The notes under the pieces are model-generated. The model searched no databases. It was not told the DNA's origin and worked only from the letters and a program-made list of their open reading frames with translations. From the NCBI GenBank assembly GCA_900547105.1, contig URFL01000006.1:62001-126000 (forward strand): DNA of 64,000 nt, read 5' to 3'. This DNA is from an uncultured Oscillospiraceae bacterium (GTDB lineage Bacteria; Bacillota; Clostridia; Oscillospirales; Acutalibacteraceae). The position numbers were made by a program, and so were the translations under genes. Shown piece after piece: positions 23,973 to 34,832 of this stretch. The first letter of the stretch is position 1; every line of letters starts with the position of its first letter.

Positions 23973-24298
23973 ATGGCATCTTCCTCCTGTCTGTCCGGGC
24001 AGTTCTTTTCAAACGCTGCCGCAAATCCACGGTCGTCCGTGGCCACAACTCCCACCGGCTTTTGCATCCCGAGTGCCTGCCCCACCTGCTCTTTGGTGAG
24101 CGCGGTGCGCAGCAGCGTGGTCGGATGCTTTTCCGCCGTGAAGCGTATTTCCTTTTCGGTCTTGACCGACAAATCCGCGGTCAACACCACTGCCCGAGCC
24201 TTGCCGTGCTGTATCCAGCCGGTCACAGCATCACACCCGATCGCCAAATGTCCCGACCGGCGGCAAATACCGAGCAGACCAATGAGCTTATCCGTCAT
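23969..24298 (-). CDS. L7Ae/L30e family K-turn RNA-binding protein (YlxQ)
   Basis: A 109-residue protein of the ribosomal L7Ae family found beside infB in Firmicutes. G-L-L-G-I-C-R-R-S-G-H-L near residue 7 and A-V-V-L-T-A-D-L-S are the usual RNA-contact and beta-strand regions; Bacillus YlxQ binds kink-turn RNA. It overlaps rnpM by 11 bases and infB by 4. Confidence 0.9.
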   Translation of the reverse strand: MTDKLIGLLGICRRSGHLAIGCDAVTGWIQHGKARAVVLTADLSVKTEKEIRFTAEKHPTTLLRTALTKEQVGQALGMQKPVGVVATDDRGFAAAFEKNCPDRQEEDAI

Positions 24299-24560
24299 GT
24301 CCGCTCAGCTCCTCCTCCATCCGGTCGTACACCTCGTCGGGTATACGGCAGGCAAATCCTTTTTCCAGCCGCCGCGCCTTGCGGGCGGCCTGCAAGCAGG
24401 CAAGAGAGGGGCACACATACGCGCCACGCCCCGGTTTTTTGCCGGTCAGATCCAGCGATATGTCACCTTCCGGGCTTTTGACCACCCGCACCAGCTCTTT
24501 TTTGGGCTTCATTTCCCCGCATCCGGTACATTTCCGCAGCGGGATTCTGCGCGTTTTCAT
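24288..24560 (-). CDS. rnpM: YlxR family RNase P modulator RnpM
   Basis: A 90-residue YlxR protein. R-K-C-T-G-C near residue 9 and G-R-G-A-Y-V-C near 44 are the family signatures, the latter forming the positively charged RNA-binding face. In Bacillus the protein binds and modulates RNase P RNA. It follows nusA by 42 bases. Confidence 0.92.
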   Translation of the reverse strand: MKTRRIPLRKCTGCGEMKPKKELVRVVKSPEGDISLDLTGKKPGRGAYVCPSLACLQAARKARRLEKGFACRIPDEVYDRMEEELSGHDG

Positions 24561-24602
24561 CCGGGTGCCTCCCTTCCTTATCGTAATGCGAGCGCGCGCG
24601 GT

Positions 24603-25679
24603 TTATTCCTCCGCGCCCTCGCCGTAAAATCCGCTTTCGGGGCGAATATCGATCTTCCATCCGGTCAGACGCGCCGCCAGACGGGCGTTTTGCCCCTTGT
24701 TGCCGATCGCGAGCGACAGCTGCGAATCCGGCACCGTCACGGTGCAGCTCTTCGCGCCCTCGGGATCCACCGTCACCGACAGCACCTTGGCGGGCGCAAG
24801 CGCCGCCGCGATAAAGGTTTCGGGATCCTCGCTGTATTCCACAATGTCGATCTTTTCGCCGCCCAGCTCTTCCACAATGCCCGCCACGCGGGAGCTGCGG
24901 GGACCGATGCAGGCGCCCACCGCGTCCACATTGGCATCGTGCGCCAGCACCGCCATTTTGGTGCGGGAACCCGCCTCACGCGAGATGGCTTTGATCTCCA
25001 CCGTGCCGCCGAAAATCTCCGGCACTTCCATTTCAAACAGGCGTTTCACCAGACCCGGATGGGTGCGGGAAATCAGCGCGCGGGGACCTTTTTCGGTTTC
25101 GCGCACATCCACCACATACACCTTCACGCGGTCGCCTTCGTGCAGCGTTTCGCCTTCGATCTGCTCGCTTTGCGGCAGCACCGCTTCGGCTTTGCCGATC
25201 TCCACGGTGGCGGCGCCGGTGTGCGGATCTACGCGGGTGACCAGCGCGGTCACCAGCTCCTGATTGCGGCGCTGGAATTCCTGCATCTGCTGACCGCGCT
25301 CCGCCTCGCGGATGCCCTGGCGGATAACGTGCTTCGCGGTCTGCGCCGCGATGCGGCCGAACTGCTTGGTTTCCAGCTGAATTTCCACCACATCGCCGAC
25401 CTTGGCGTTGGCGGAATAGCGCTGCGCCTGCTCCGGCAGCATTTCCAGATCGGGATCTTCGATCTCGTCCACCACCGTTTTGCGGATAGACGCCGCGAAC
25501 TCGTGGGTATCGGGGTCCATAATCACCGAGATGTTATCCTTACCGCCGAAATCGCGTTTGATCGCGATGATGATGGCGGCGCGGATTTTTTCCAGCAGAT
25601 ATTCGCCCGAGATGCCCTTTTCCTTTTCCAGCAATGCCAATGCCTCAAAAAATTCGTCGTTTTTCGCTATCTTAGCCAT
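24603..25679 (-). CDS. nusA: Transcription termination/antitermination protein NusA
   Basis: A 358-residue NusA. The N-terminal RNA polymerase-binding domain covers about 1-125, an S1 domain about 135-200 (with V-E-I-G-K-A-E-A-V-L-P) and two KH domains about 205-345, including G-A-C-I-G-P-R-S-S-R-V and A-I-G-N-K-G-Q-N-A-R-L-A. It ends soon after, as Firmicute NusA proteins lack the C-terminal AR repeats of E. coli. It lies 15 bases after rimP. Confidence 0.96.
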   Translation of the reverse strand: MAKIAKNDEFFEALALLEKEKGISGEYLLEKIRAAIIIAIKRDFGGKDNISVIMDPDTHEFAASIRKTVVDEIEDPDLEMLPEQAQRYSANAKVGDVVEIQLETKQFGRIAAQTAKHVIRQGIREAERGQQMQEFQRRNQELVTALVTRVDPHTGAATVEIGKAEAVLPQSEQIEGETLHEGDRVKVYVVDVRETEKGPRALISRTHPGLVKRLFEMEVPEIFGGTVEIKAISREAGSRTKMAVLAHDANVDAVGACIGPRSSRVAGIVEELGGEKIDIVEYSEDPETFIAAALAPAKVLSVTVDPEGAKSCTVTVPDSQLSLAIGNKGQNARLAARLTGWKIDIRPESGFYGEGAEE

Positions 25680-25694
25680 TTTCCGTTGCCCTCC

Positions 25695-26222
25695 CTATTC
25701 TGCGGAGCCGTCGGCTCCGTCATCACTGTCGTCTGCGGGGTCTTCCCCCTCGTCCATATCGATCACATGCACCATGCTGATATCCTTGCGGGCAAAGGTA
25801 CGTTCGCCATCCTCGGTTTCCAACCGCACCTCGTTATCCACCAGCCCTTTCAGCACACCGGCGAATTCGCGCACACCGTCCACCGGACGGATCAGCCGCA
25901 CCACCACCGGCCAGCCGGTGCAATATTCAAAATGCTCCGGGCGGGTCAGCTCGCGCTCCACGCCGGGGGACATCACTTCCATGCAGTAGGCGTGGGAGAT
26001 CGGGTCCGCTTCGTCCAAAATCGGGTTGATGCGGCGGGACATCGCCACGCAATCGTCCATGGACACGCCCTCTTCGCGGTCGATGATAAACCGCAGATAC
26101 CATGTCGCGCCCTCTTTGACGAACCGCACATCCCACAGAGTCAGCCCCAGCTCCGCCGCCACAGGCTCCGCCAACCGGCGGCACACCGCGACCGTTCCGC
26201 CGCCGTTCTTCTTGTCTGCCAT
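25695..26222 (-). CDS. rimP: Ribosome maturation factor RimP
   Basis: A 175-residue 30S maturation factor with an N-terminal domain containing L-T-L-W-D-V-R-F-V-K-E and W-Y-L-R-F-I-I-D, and a C-terminal SH3-like domain near 85-155. S-P-G-V-E-R-E-L near residue 105 is the family signature. An acidic tail D-E-G-E-D-P-A-D-D follows. The start at 26222 fits the family, but the ribosome site is weak and spaced badly (GGGGG 13 bases upstream), so the start is less certain. It is the first gene of the translation operon. Confidence 0.9.
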   Translation of the reverse strand: MADKKNGGGTVAVCRRLAEPVAAELGLTLWDVRFVKEGATWYLRFIIDREEGVSMDDCVAMSRRINPILDEADPISHAYCMEVMSPGVERELTRPEHFEYCTGWPVVVRLIRPVDGVREFAGVLKGLVDNEVRLETEDGERTFARKDISMVHVIDMDEGEDPADDSDDGADGSAE

Positions 26223-26250
26223 ATGCTCGTTAATTCCCCCTATCAAACAT

Positions 26251-26276
26251 AAAAGAGCGGGTCGCCCCACTCCTTT
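26251..26276 (-). promoter_or_regulatory. Hairpin in the rimP-nusA operon leader
   Basis: AAAGGAGTGGG and CCCGCTCTTTT form an 11-bp stem with two G-U pairs and a GCGA tetraloop, followed by ATGTTTG. It lies between the promoter and rimP and could act as a weak attenuator responding to NusA, which stimulates hairpin termination. Function is inferred. Confidence 0.5.
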
Positions 26277-26303
26277 ACATACAATCACTATTCAACCGTA
26301 CTT

Positions 26304-26332
26304 AGTGTACCACCCCTTGCCAAAAAATGCAA
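26304..26332 (-). promoter_or_regulatory. Vegetative promoter of the rimP-ribF operon
   Basis: TTGCAT (26332-26327), a 17-base spacer and TACACT (26309-26304) on the minus strand. Confidence 0.75.
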
Positions 26333-26435
26333 GCCATTTTTCAAAAAAGTGGCTTATACAGGCGGTTTTCACCGCGTTTTTTGCAAAAATCAAGGGGCAA
26401 ACGGGCGGTTTGGGCGCTCCCGCCGTTCAAAAAGC

Positions 26436-26471
26436 GCAAAAATCCCGCCGGAGCATACACTCCGGCGGGAT
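26436..26471 (-). terminator. Terminator of the Gld-like ABC operon
   Basis: ATCCCGCCGGAG and CTCCGGCGGGAT form a perfect 12-bp stem with a six-base loop, followed by TTTTGC, 8 bases after the DUF4340 stop. Confidence 0.92.
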
Positions 26472-26478
26472 CGCAGCA

Positions 26479-28035
26479 TCAATACACCAAAACATCTTTG
26501 CCGTTCAGATAGTTTGCCATCTGCTTGGACACGGTTTCCACCGAACCGGCGGCCACCGCATACACATCGCCGTCCAGCATCACGCAGGTATAGCGGCTGC
26601 CGGAGGTTTTGTACAGCTTCGCCTCCACCGTTTTGTCGCGGCTGTCCAGCGGGTTGATCCGGATGATCATATCCGGCGTGCCGGTCGGCGTTTTATCCGC
26701 CGTCCCGATACGGGTCACCCCCATCAACACCTGATACAGCTGGCGGAAGTTGGCGGTATCGGTTTGTTTGCCGTCCACCTTCACGGTCAGCATATCGTCG
26801 TTGTCCTCCGCCTCGGCATCGTGGGTGAGCGAGAAGGTGGTGGTTTTGCCGTTTTCGGTCACCACGATGGACTGCACCCCGGTGATGTCCTCCAAAAACA
26901 GCATGGTGCTGGCAACATCGTTGTAGGTGACCTCCACCCACGGAATGCTGTCCGCCGCCACCAGATAGATGACATTCAGATCGTCCACCATCACATAATA
27001 CTGGCCGTCGTCGGATTTTTTGCCGACGGTGACGGTGTGGCTTTCCACATTATAATACTTGGTTTTTTGCTCGTCGGTAGCCGACGTGGTGGTGCCCGGC
27101 GAAGTGGTGCCGGTGGTGGATGTGGTTTCCACCGTCTTGACCGCCGTGTGCATCTTCGCCACCGAATAGGGTTTATCAAACCCGCATTCGCTCTTCTGCT
27201 TTTTGGTGGGATAGGCGATATACGCCGTTTCCGCCGTCAGCGAATAGGCGCTGTCGAACGCCGCTTTGGCGTTTTCGTCGTTCGCGCCGCGATAATACGG
27301 CGTTTCCACCAGATAGGTGTACAGCGACACGGTATCGCTGTCGTCGCTGTTGGTGAGCCGCACAGTCAGCGGCTGGTTGCCGCGCACGCTGCCGGTCAGC
27401 ACCACATCCCGCATCACCACCGAGCCGTTTTCGTCGTCATCCTTGACGGCGGGCGCGGAGATCAGCGAAATGCCGATATACGCGGTGGATTTTTGCAGCA
27501 CCGTATTGGCAAAGCTCTTCTCCACCAGATACACATCGGTGGTGCCGGTCGGGCGGAAATACGCCTCGTCCGACACGCCGGACATATCCCCCAGCTCAAA
27601 CGCATAGGTGGATTTGTCGGCATAGGTCACCGTGACGGTGGCCTGCGGTTTATCCAAGCCGTATTCCTTCGCTTCCCGCGGGGAATCCAGCTTGCGGTTG
27701 GCGGAAATGGTCGCCAGCGCGTCGGTCAGCGTGCTCACCTGGTCGGAGTTGATCGGCAGATCGGCATACGCCTCCACCGCCAGTGCCCCGTCCTTGTTGT
27801 CCGCCAGCACAAAGCTTTCGGACGCGGTGGTCACTTCCACCCGCGTCACGGGCTTTTCAATTTCCTTGCCTTTTTTGTCCTTGCTCTTATCCACCAGTGT
27901 CAGAGTGGTGGACTCGCTGGAATCGGCATCGCTGTCGGCGGGCGCATCGGTCAGCAGCAACACCGCCGCCAAACCGCCGCCCAGCACCAACACCGCTGCC
28001 AGCGCAATGATAATGGTGCGTACCCGTTTACTCAT
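26479..28035 (-). CDS. DUF4340 domain protein of a Gld-like ABC system
   Basis: A 518-residue protein with one N-terminal membrane helix (residues 6-30) and a large outer domain. Two repeated blocks resemble DUF4340: one around residues 90-200 (with Y-G-L-D-K-P and V-Y-L-V), and a second around 300-430. A Thr/Ser-rich linker lies near residue 330. DUF4340 proteins accompany GldG-type ABC auxiliaries in many Bacteria. It overlaps the GldG-like gene by 4 bases and has GGAGGAG upstream of ATG 28035. Substrate and role are unknown. Confidence 0.85.
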   Translation of the reverse strand: MSKRVRTIIIALAAVLVLGGGLAAVLLLTDAPADSDADSSESTTLTLVDKSKDKKGKEIEKPVTRVEVTTASESFVLADNKDGALAVEAYADLPINSDQVSTLTDALATISANRKLDSPREAKEYGLDKPQATVTVTYADKSTYAFELGDMSGVSDEAYFRPTGTTDVYLVEKSFANTVLQKSTAYIGISLISAPAVKDDDENGSVVMRDVVLTGSVRGNQPLTVRLTNSDDSDTVSLYTYLVETPYYRGANDENAKAAFDSAYSLTAETAYIAYPTKKQKSECGFDKPYSVAKMHTAVKTVETTSTTGTTSPGTTTSATDEQKTKYYNVESHTVTVGKKSDDGQYYVMVDDLNVIYLVAADSIPWVEVTYNDVASTMLFLEDITGVQSIVVTENGKTTTFSLTHDAEAEDNDDMLTVKVDGKQTDTANFRQLYQVLMGVTRIGTADKTPTGTPDMIIRINPLDSRDKTVEAKLYKTSGSRYTCVMLDGDVYAVAAGSVETVSKQMANYLNGKDVLVY

Positions 28036-29759
28036 AGATGTCTCCTCCGCAGGAATACCACCAGGCTCACTACCAGCAGAACCAGCGGCAGCACCACCGC
28101 AAGGATCAACCCAAGCCAAAATGCCGTACCTTCCGTGAACTGCGTTTGGGTTTGGGTCAGGTCTTTGCCGGACACAGTCACGCTGTCTTCCACATTGTTG
28201 ATATAGTTCATGATGCCCAGCACGACCGATTCGTTATCCGCGCCGTCGGCGGTCACAAAGTTCACCTGCTGGCTGCCGTAGATGGTGGAGAACGCGCCGG
28301 AGATCATGCCCTGGCTGCACACCACCACATTGGTTTCCACCTGCTCCGACTCTTCGCCGCTGTTGTCATAGGTCCATTTGACCGCCATGCCCATGCCCGC
28401 GACCGGATATTCGTCCGCCGCGGTGGTTTTGGCGTTTTCGCCCGCCGTCATGGATTTCAGCTGGCAGCTTTCCGGATAGGTCACCAGCGGCACATTAAAC
28501 AGCGTTTTGGTGTTGTCGGTGCCGGCTTTCAGCTTGATCTGGCGGGGATAGCCGCTGTAAACGGCGGCGCTTTTGGCGGAATCCTGCACCGGGCTTTCCG
28601 GCAGGTCGCCGTAGATGATGTTGCCGTCAAAGCCCATCAGGCTGCGGCTGTCATCGGTTTCCACCACCAGATTGTCGGTGATCTCGATCTGGTAGCCGTC
28701 GTCCAAAAACTCGACCAGATTCGGGCAGTCCTTGGTGGTGACCAGATTGCCCATCACCACCATCAGGTTGCGACCCAGCTTACCATTGTTGGTCAGCCAG
28801 TCGCGCAAACGGGTGATCTCCGCCGCGCTCAAATCCTTGGCGGGCGCCGCGATGATCGCGGTGGTCGCTTTGTCGCTCGTTTTCTGGTTGCTCGCCAGAT
28901 TGACCTGCTCCACCGCGTAGCCGTTCAGCTCGTACAGATCGGTCAGCGCCGTCACGGTGGCTTCGTCCTCGTCGTGACCGGTCAGCAGCATCACCTGCAT
29001 CTCCTCGTCACCGGACACCGCTTTCACGCCGGACGCGGTCGCCATCTCCACCTGCGAGGTGAAACTGGTCAGGCTGCCGGTGTAGGAATCGCTTTCATAG
29101 GTATAAAAATCCTGCCGGATATCTTTCAGCCGATAGCGCTCGTTGTCGCCTTCACCGGAGCGGAACAGCACGCTCCACTCCTGCACCGAACCGTACTTTT
29201 TATACTGGTTCTGCAAGGTGGGGTCGGCGGTCAGATCCACATATTTCACCGTCACCTTGCCGTCCGACAGACGCTCATACTGGTTCCAGGTTTCGTAGAT
29301 CTGTTTGAACACCGTGTTCATCTGGGTCAGACCGGTGTTGGGGTTGCGCGCGGTATCTTCGCTGAAGAAGCCGATGATCTCGACCTGTTTGTCCACCGAT
29401 TGGATCATATCGCGGGTTTCCTGCGAAATGGTGAACCGGTCGTCCGAGGTCATATCCACGCTCAGCGGGAACCGGTCAAACAGCACATTGGCGAAAATGT
29501 TGAGCACCACCGTGCCCACGATCACCAACACCGTGACCAGCACCGCCAACCCGCCGTAGCGCAAACGGCGATGCTGATTTTTCTTTTTGGGTTTTGCGGC
29601 GTCTACCGCGTCGCTGGCGGGCATCTCCTCCGCCGGGGCGGTTTCCGCAGCGGGAGCCGTTTCCGGAGCCGCCGTTTCGGTGGTTTCCGTCTCCGCGGCG
29701 GGCGCCGCGGTTTCGTCGGCCGGCTGTTCCGGCACGAACTTTTCGTCAAACTCGTTCAC
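28032..29759 (-). CDS. GldG-like ABC transporter auxiliary protein
   Basis: A 575-residue membrane protein with an acidic Ala/Glu/Thr/Pro-rich cytoplasmic N-terminus (1-60), a membrane helix near 68-92, a large extracytoplasmic domain with an ABC-auxiliary (GldG) fold, and a final membrane helix near 545-568 ending in R-R-R-H-L. Motifs such as T-I-S-Q-E-T near residue 115 and L-L-T-G-H-D-E near 255 are typical of the family. It probably forms a complex with the permease and ATPase upstream. The name reflects sequence type only; gliding is not implied. Confidence 0.87.
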   Translation of the reverse strand: MNEFDEKFVPEQPADETAAPAAETETTETAAPETAPAAETAPAEEMPASDAVDAAKPKKKNQHRRLRYGGLAVLVTVLVIVGTVVLNIFANVLFDRFPLSVDMTSDDRFTISQETRDMIQSVDKQVEIIGFFSEDTARNPNTGLTQMNTVFKQIYETWNQYERLSDGKVTVKYVDLTADPTLQNQYKKYGSVQEWSVLFRSGEGDNERYRLKDIRQDFYTYESDSYTGSLTSFTSQVEMATASGVKAVSGDEEMQVMLLTGHDEDEATVTALTDLYELNGYAVEQVNLASNQKTSDKATTAIIAAPAKDLSAAEITRLRDWLTNNGKLGRNLMVVMGNLVTTKDCPNLVEFLDDGYQIEITDNLVVETDDSRSLMGFDGNIIYGDLPESPVQDSAKSAAVYSGYPRQIKLKAGTDNTKTLFNVPLVTYPESCQLKSMTAGENAKTTAADEYPVAGMGMAVKWTYDNSGEESEQVETNVVVCSQGMISGAFSTIYGSQQVNFVTADGADNESVVLGIMNYINNVEDSVTVSGKDLTQTQTQFTEGTAFWLGLILAVVLPLVLLVVSLVVFLRRRHL

Positions 29760-29775
29760 TTTGCAAACCTCCCTC

Positions 29776-30486
29776 TCAGCTCCATCTCTTACGATCCAGC
29801 ACCCGCACCGTCAAAAACAGGAACAGCGCCTGGATGCTGAGAAAGAAGACGACATCGTTATAGTTGATGAGTCCCAGCGTAAAGTGGTTATACCGGGACG
29901 AAATGGACAAAAAGTCGATGATGGTTTTGACCACCGTGTTGTCCGAAAAGATGGTGGACAGGCTGTCCATCATCACCAGCACAAAGGACACGCCAAAGGT
30001 GCCCAGCGCGGAGATGAACATACTCTCGGTCAGGCTGGAGATCAGCAAGCCGATGGCGATCACCGCGCCGCCCATCATCAGCAGCCCCAGGTAGTTGCCG
30101 ATCACCACCATCCAGTCAGGAGTGACCTGGAACGCGATGATGACTGCAAACACAAAGGTGATGGCAATGCCCAGCGCATACAGCAGCAGCGCCGCCAAAA
30201 ACTTGCCCATCACAATACCGGTCAAACTGACCGGCGCAGTGAGCAGCGCCTGGTCGGTTTTTTGCCGCTTTTCATCGCTGAACAGCCGCATGGTCAAAAT
30301 CGGCAACACCGCCAGCAGCACAATGCTGAACAGGCTGCTGTACACGCTGGTCAGATCGGCGCTGTTCGCCGTCAGATTGCCCGCGTAGAAGAACCATCCC
30401 GCAAAAAAGAACAGGATCGCCAACACAAAATACCCGATCGGCGAAGTGAAATACGCCTTGAATTCCCGTTTGAATATCGCCGCCAT
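29776..30486 (-). CDS. ABC transporter permease (GldF-like)
   Basis: A 236-residue integral membrane protein with six predicted helices and the F-K-R-E-F-K-A-Y-F-T-S-P-I-G start typical of GldF/ABC-2 permeases. The F-S-D-E-K-R-Q-K-T-D loop near residue 70 is a conserved cytoplasmic coupling segment. It is 3 bases downstream of the ATPase gene and 16 bases upstream of the GldG-like gene. Confidence 0.9.
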   Translation of the reverse strand: MAAIFKREFKAYFTSPIGYFVLAILFFFAGWFFYAGNLTANSADLTSVYSSLFSIVLLAVLPILTMRLFSDEKRQKTDQALLTAPVSLTGIVMGKFLAALLLYALGIAITFVFAVIIAFQVTPDWMVVIGNYLGLLMMGGAVIAIGLLISSLTESMFISALGTFGVSFVLVMMDSLSTIFSDNTVVKTIIDFLSISSRYNHFTLGLINYNDVVFFLSIQALFLFLTVRVLDRKRWS

Positions 30487-30489
30487 GAT

Positions 30490-31446
30490 TTACTTCGCCT
30501 CCTTTGCATCCGCGTGGTCGCCGCCGGTGAGGGTGATAAAGATCTCTTCCAGCGTTTTCTGCATCGACCGCATTCCCAGCAGCACCCAACCGCGCTCGGC
30601 GACCCGCTGGAAAATATCGCGGCGCACATCGCAGCCCGCTTCCGGGATCACCGCAAAATCGTAAGCGCCCGGCTCTTTTTCGCCCAGCGCGTTGACATGG
30701 CGCACCCCCGGCACACGGGACAGCATCGCCTGCACATCCTTGGCAGGGCCCACCACCCGCAGCAGCATCCGGTTGTCGCGCGAGAACTGCTCGGACAACG
30801 CGGCAGCGGTGTTGTCCGCCACCAGCTTGCCGCCATTGATGATAATCACCCGGTCGCACACCGCCTCGATCTCGGACAGAATGTGCGAGGAGAGGATCAC
30901 GGTGTGGTGCTTGCCGAGGCTTTTGATCAGCGAGCGAATTTCAATGATCTGGGACGGGTCCAGACCCACCGTCGGCTCGTCCAGAATCAGCACCGGCGGG
31001 TTGCCGATCAGCGCCTGCGCAAACCCGACCCGCTGGCGATACCCTTTGGACAGGTTTTTGATCAGCCGCCCATACACATTGTCGATCTTCATCAGCCGGC
31101 AGATCTCCGCAATATGCTTGGTGCGGGGCAGCGCGCACTTTTTCAGATCGTACATAAAATTCAGGTATTCCCGCACCGTCATATCCATGTACAACGGGGG
31201 CTGCTCCGGCAGATAGCCGATCTCGGACTTCGCCTTGTTGGGGTCCTCCAGCACATCGTGACCGTTCACGCGCACCACGCCGTCGGATGCCGACAGATAG
31301 CCGGTCAAAATATTCATGGTGGTGGACTTACCGGCGCCGTTCGGCCCCAAAAAGCCCAAAATCTCACCGTCGTTTACCTGAAAGCTGATATCCTGCAGCG
31401 CCACATGGCTGCCGTACCGCTTGGTCAGGTGTTGTACTTCGATCAT
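30490..31446 (-). CDS. ABC transporter ATP-binding protein (GldA-like)
   Basis: A 318-residue ATPase. Walker A is G-P-N-G-A-G-K-S-T near 35-43, the signature L-S-K-G-Y-R-Q-R near 132, Walker B L-I-L-D-E-P near 151, and the switch His follows in S-S-H. A C-terminal extension of about 90 residues is of the kind found in ABC-2/GldA ATPases. It is the first gene of a four-gene unit with the permease, GldG-like and DUF4340 proteins. AGGAGGG lies 12 bases before ATG 31446. Confidence 0.93.
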   Translation of the reverse strand: MIEVQHLTKRYGSHVALQDISFQVNDGEILGFLGPNGAGKSTTMNILTGYLSASDGVVRVNGHDVLEDPNKAKSEIGYLPEQPPLYMDMTVREYLNFMYDLKKCALPRTKHIAEICRLMKIDNVYGRLIKNLSKGYRQRVGFAQALIGNPPVLILDEPTVGLDPSQIIEIRSLIKSLGKHHTVILSSHILSEIEAVCDRVIIINGGKLVADNTAAALSEQFSRDNRMLLRVVGPAKDVQAMLSRVPGVRHVNALGEKEPGAYDFAVIPEAGCDVRRDIFQRVAERGWVLLGMRSMQKTLEEIFITLTGGDHADAKEAK

Positions 31447-31560
31447 GGTTGGGAAATCCCTCCTATATTGAAAATAAACTCTCGCTGTTTATTGTACAAA
31501 ACTTATCAAACAAATTTGTAAACAGTCTTTGAAGGTTATGTAACGGAACCGCCGGGCGAA

Positions 31561-33342
<1,782 letters not shown>

Positions 33343-33353
33343 GATGATCTCTC

Positions 33354-34688
33354 CTATTCCTGAATCCCGTTCAGCAGCTCTTCGCCGAACAGGTCGCTCA
33401 TATCCTGCAGCTGCCGATCCAGCGACCGGTTGTACAGCGTGGTATACAGGCTGTCATCCAGCGCAATGTCGGCGGTTTCGCCGGTTTCCATATCCTTGAT
33501 CTTCGCCATACCGGTGGCAAGCTCGTTGTCGCCCACCACAATGGTCTGGCGCGCGCCAATCTTGTCGGCATATTTCATCTGCGCTTTCAGCCCGCGCCCC
33601 ACGGTATCGCATTCGGCGGCAACGCCGCCCTCCCGCAGATGGGACACCATCGCAAAGCAGCGTCTGGCGGCTTCGTCACCCATCGAGGCGAAATACACCT
33701 CACAGCGCGGCGGGGTCGGGAAGGTCGCGCCCTTGGCTTCCATCACCATCAGCAGCCGTTCCAGCCCCATGCCGAAGCCCAGCGACGGCAGATGCGTGCC
33801 GCCCAGCTCGTCGATCAGTCCGTCGTACCGGCCGCCGCCGCAGACTACCGCCTGCGCGCCCAGCGCGTCCGACACAAACTCGAACACCGTGCGGGTGTAA
33901 TAATCCAGTCCGCGCACAATGTGCGGGTCGATCTCATATTCGATCTCGGCGGCATCCAGACAGCCCTTCACCGCTTCAAAGTGGGCGGCGCAATCGTCGC
34001 ACAGATAATCCAGCATCACCGGCGCATCCGCCGCAATGGCGGAGCAGATCGGCGATTTGCAGTCAAGGATCCGCATCGGGTTGCGGTCCAACCGCCCCTG
34101 GCAGGTTTCGCACAGCTCGCCGCGGCGGGCTTCAAAATACGCTTTCAGCGCTTCGTGGTATTTCGCGCGGCAGGTGGGGCAGCCGATGGAGTTGATGTGC
34201 AGCGACACGCCCTCCACTTCCAGCGATTGCAGCACCGTGCGCGCCAGCGCGATCACCTCGGCATCCGCCGTGGGTGCCGCCGCGCCGAAACATTCCACAC
34301 CAAACTGGTGGAATTCGCGCAGCCGCCCCGCCTGCGGTTTTTCGTAGCGATAGCAGGAGGTGATATACGCCACCTTGACCGGCAGCGCGCCGTTGTGCAG
34401 CCCGTGCTCCAGCAGAGCACGCGCCATACCGGCGGTGCCTTCCGGGCGCAGGGTGATGGAACGCCCGCCCTTGTCGTCAAAGGTGTACATCTCTTTTTGC
34501 ACCACATCGGTGGTCTCGCCCACCGACCGGTGGAACAGCTCGGTGTGTTCAAACACCGGCGTGCGCATTTCGCGATAGCCAAAATCGCGCGCCACCGCCA
34601 GCGCGGTCTGTTCCGCGTGCTGCCATTTGTAGCTGTCGGCGGGCAGCACATCCTGCGTGCCGCGAATGGCTTTGGTAATAAGCGCCAT
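33354..34688 (-). CDS. hisS: Histidyl-tRNA synthetase
   Basis: A 444-residue class II HisRS. R-G-T-Q-D near residue 9 is the N-terminal signature, motif 2 is C-Y-R-Y-E-K-P-Q-A-G-R near 112, and the histidine loops G-L-D-Y-Y-T-R-T-V-F and C-G-G-G-R-Y-D are near 262 and 285. The C-terminal anticodon domain is complete. No T-box sequence was found in the 145-base upstream region; a terminator-like hairpin is present there. Confidence 0.97.
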   Translation of the reverse strand: MALITKAIRGTQDVLPADSYKWQHAEQTALAVARDFGYREMRTPVFEHTELFHRSVGETTDVVQKEMYTFDDKGGRSITLRPEGTAGMARALLEHGLHNGALPVKVAYITSCYRYEKPQAGRLREFHQFGVECFGAAAPTADAEVIALARTVLQSLEVEGVSLHINSIGCPTCRAKYHEALKAYFEARRGELCETCQGRLDRNPMRILDCKSPICSAIAADAPVMLDYLCDDCAAHFEAVKGCLDAAEIEYEIDPHIVRGLDYYTRTVFEFVSDALGAQAVVCGGGRYDGLIDELGGTHLPSLGFGMGLERLLMVMEAKGATFPTPPRCEVYFASMGDEAARRCFAMVSHLREGGVAAECDTVGRGLKAQMKYADKIGARQTIVVGDNELATGMAKIKDMETGETADIALDDSLYTTLYNRSLDRQLQDMSDLFGEELLNGIQE

Positions 34689-34732
34689 GAATCATCGATC
34701 CTTTCTAAAGGGAAAATAAAGCGTGGATAAAA

Positions 34733-34783
34733 ACAGGAAAAGGCAGACGCAACTTACCTCCGGGGAGGCATGCCGCGTCCGCC
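34733..34783 (-). terminator. Terminator or attenuator between mgsA and hisS
   Basis: GGCGGACGC and GCGTCTGCC (one G-U) close a structure that holds two inner hairpins (GGCATGCC and CCTCCCCGGAGG), followed by TTTTCCTGTTTTT. It either ends mgsA transcripts or controls entry into hisS-aspS. No separate promoter was recognised after it. Confidence 0.65.
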
Positions 34784-34832
34784 CGTAACAATATGCGTGC
34801 GCAAAAATGGGTCGGCATACTGCGCGGCGGAG

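Noticed and set aside
21081..26252. A 1723-codon plus-strand ORF antisense to nrnA through rimP
   Set aside because: The minus-strand genes in this interval are all well-conserved proteins; the antisense frame stays open because of GC-rich codon bias and encodes a His/Arg-rich, non-protein-like sequence.
34689..34832. T-box leader for hisS
   Set aside because: No T-box core sequence or specifier-like arrangement could be recognised in the 145-base gap.
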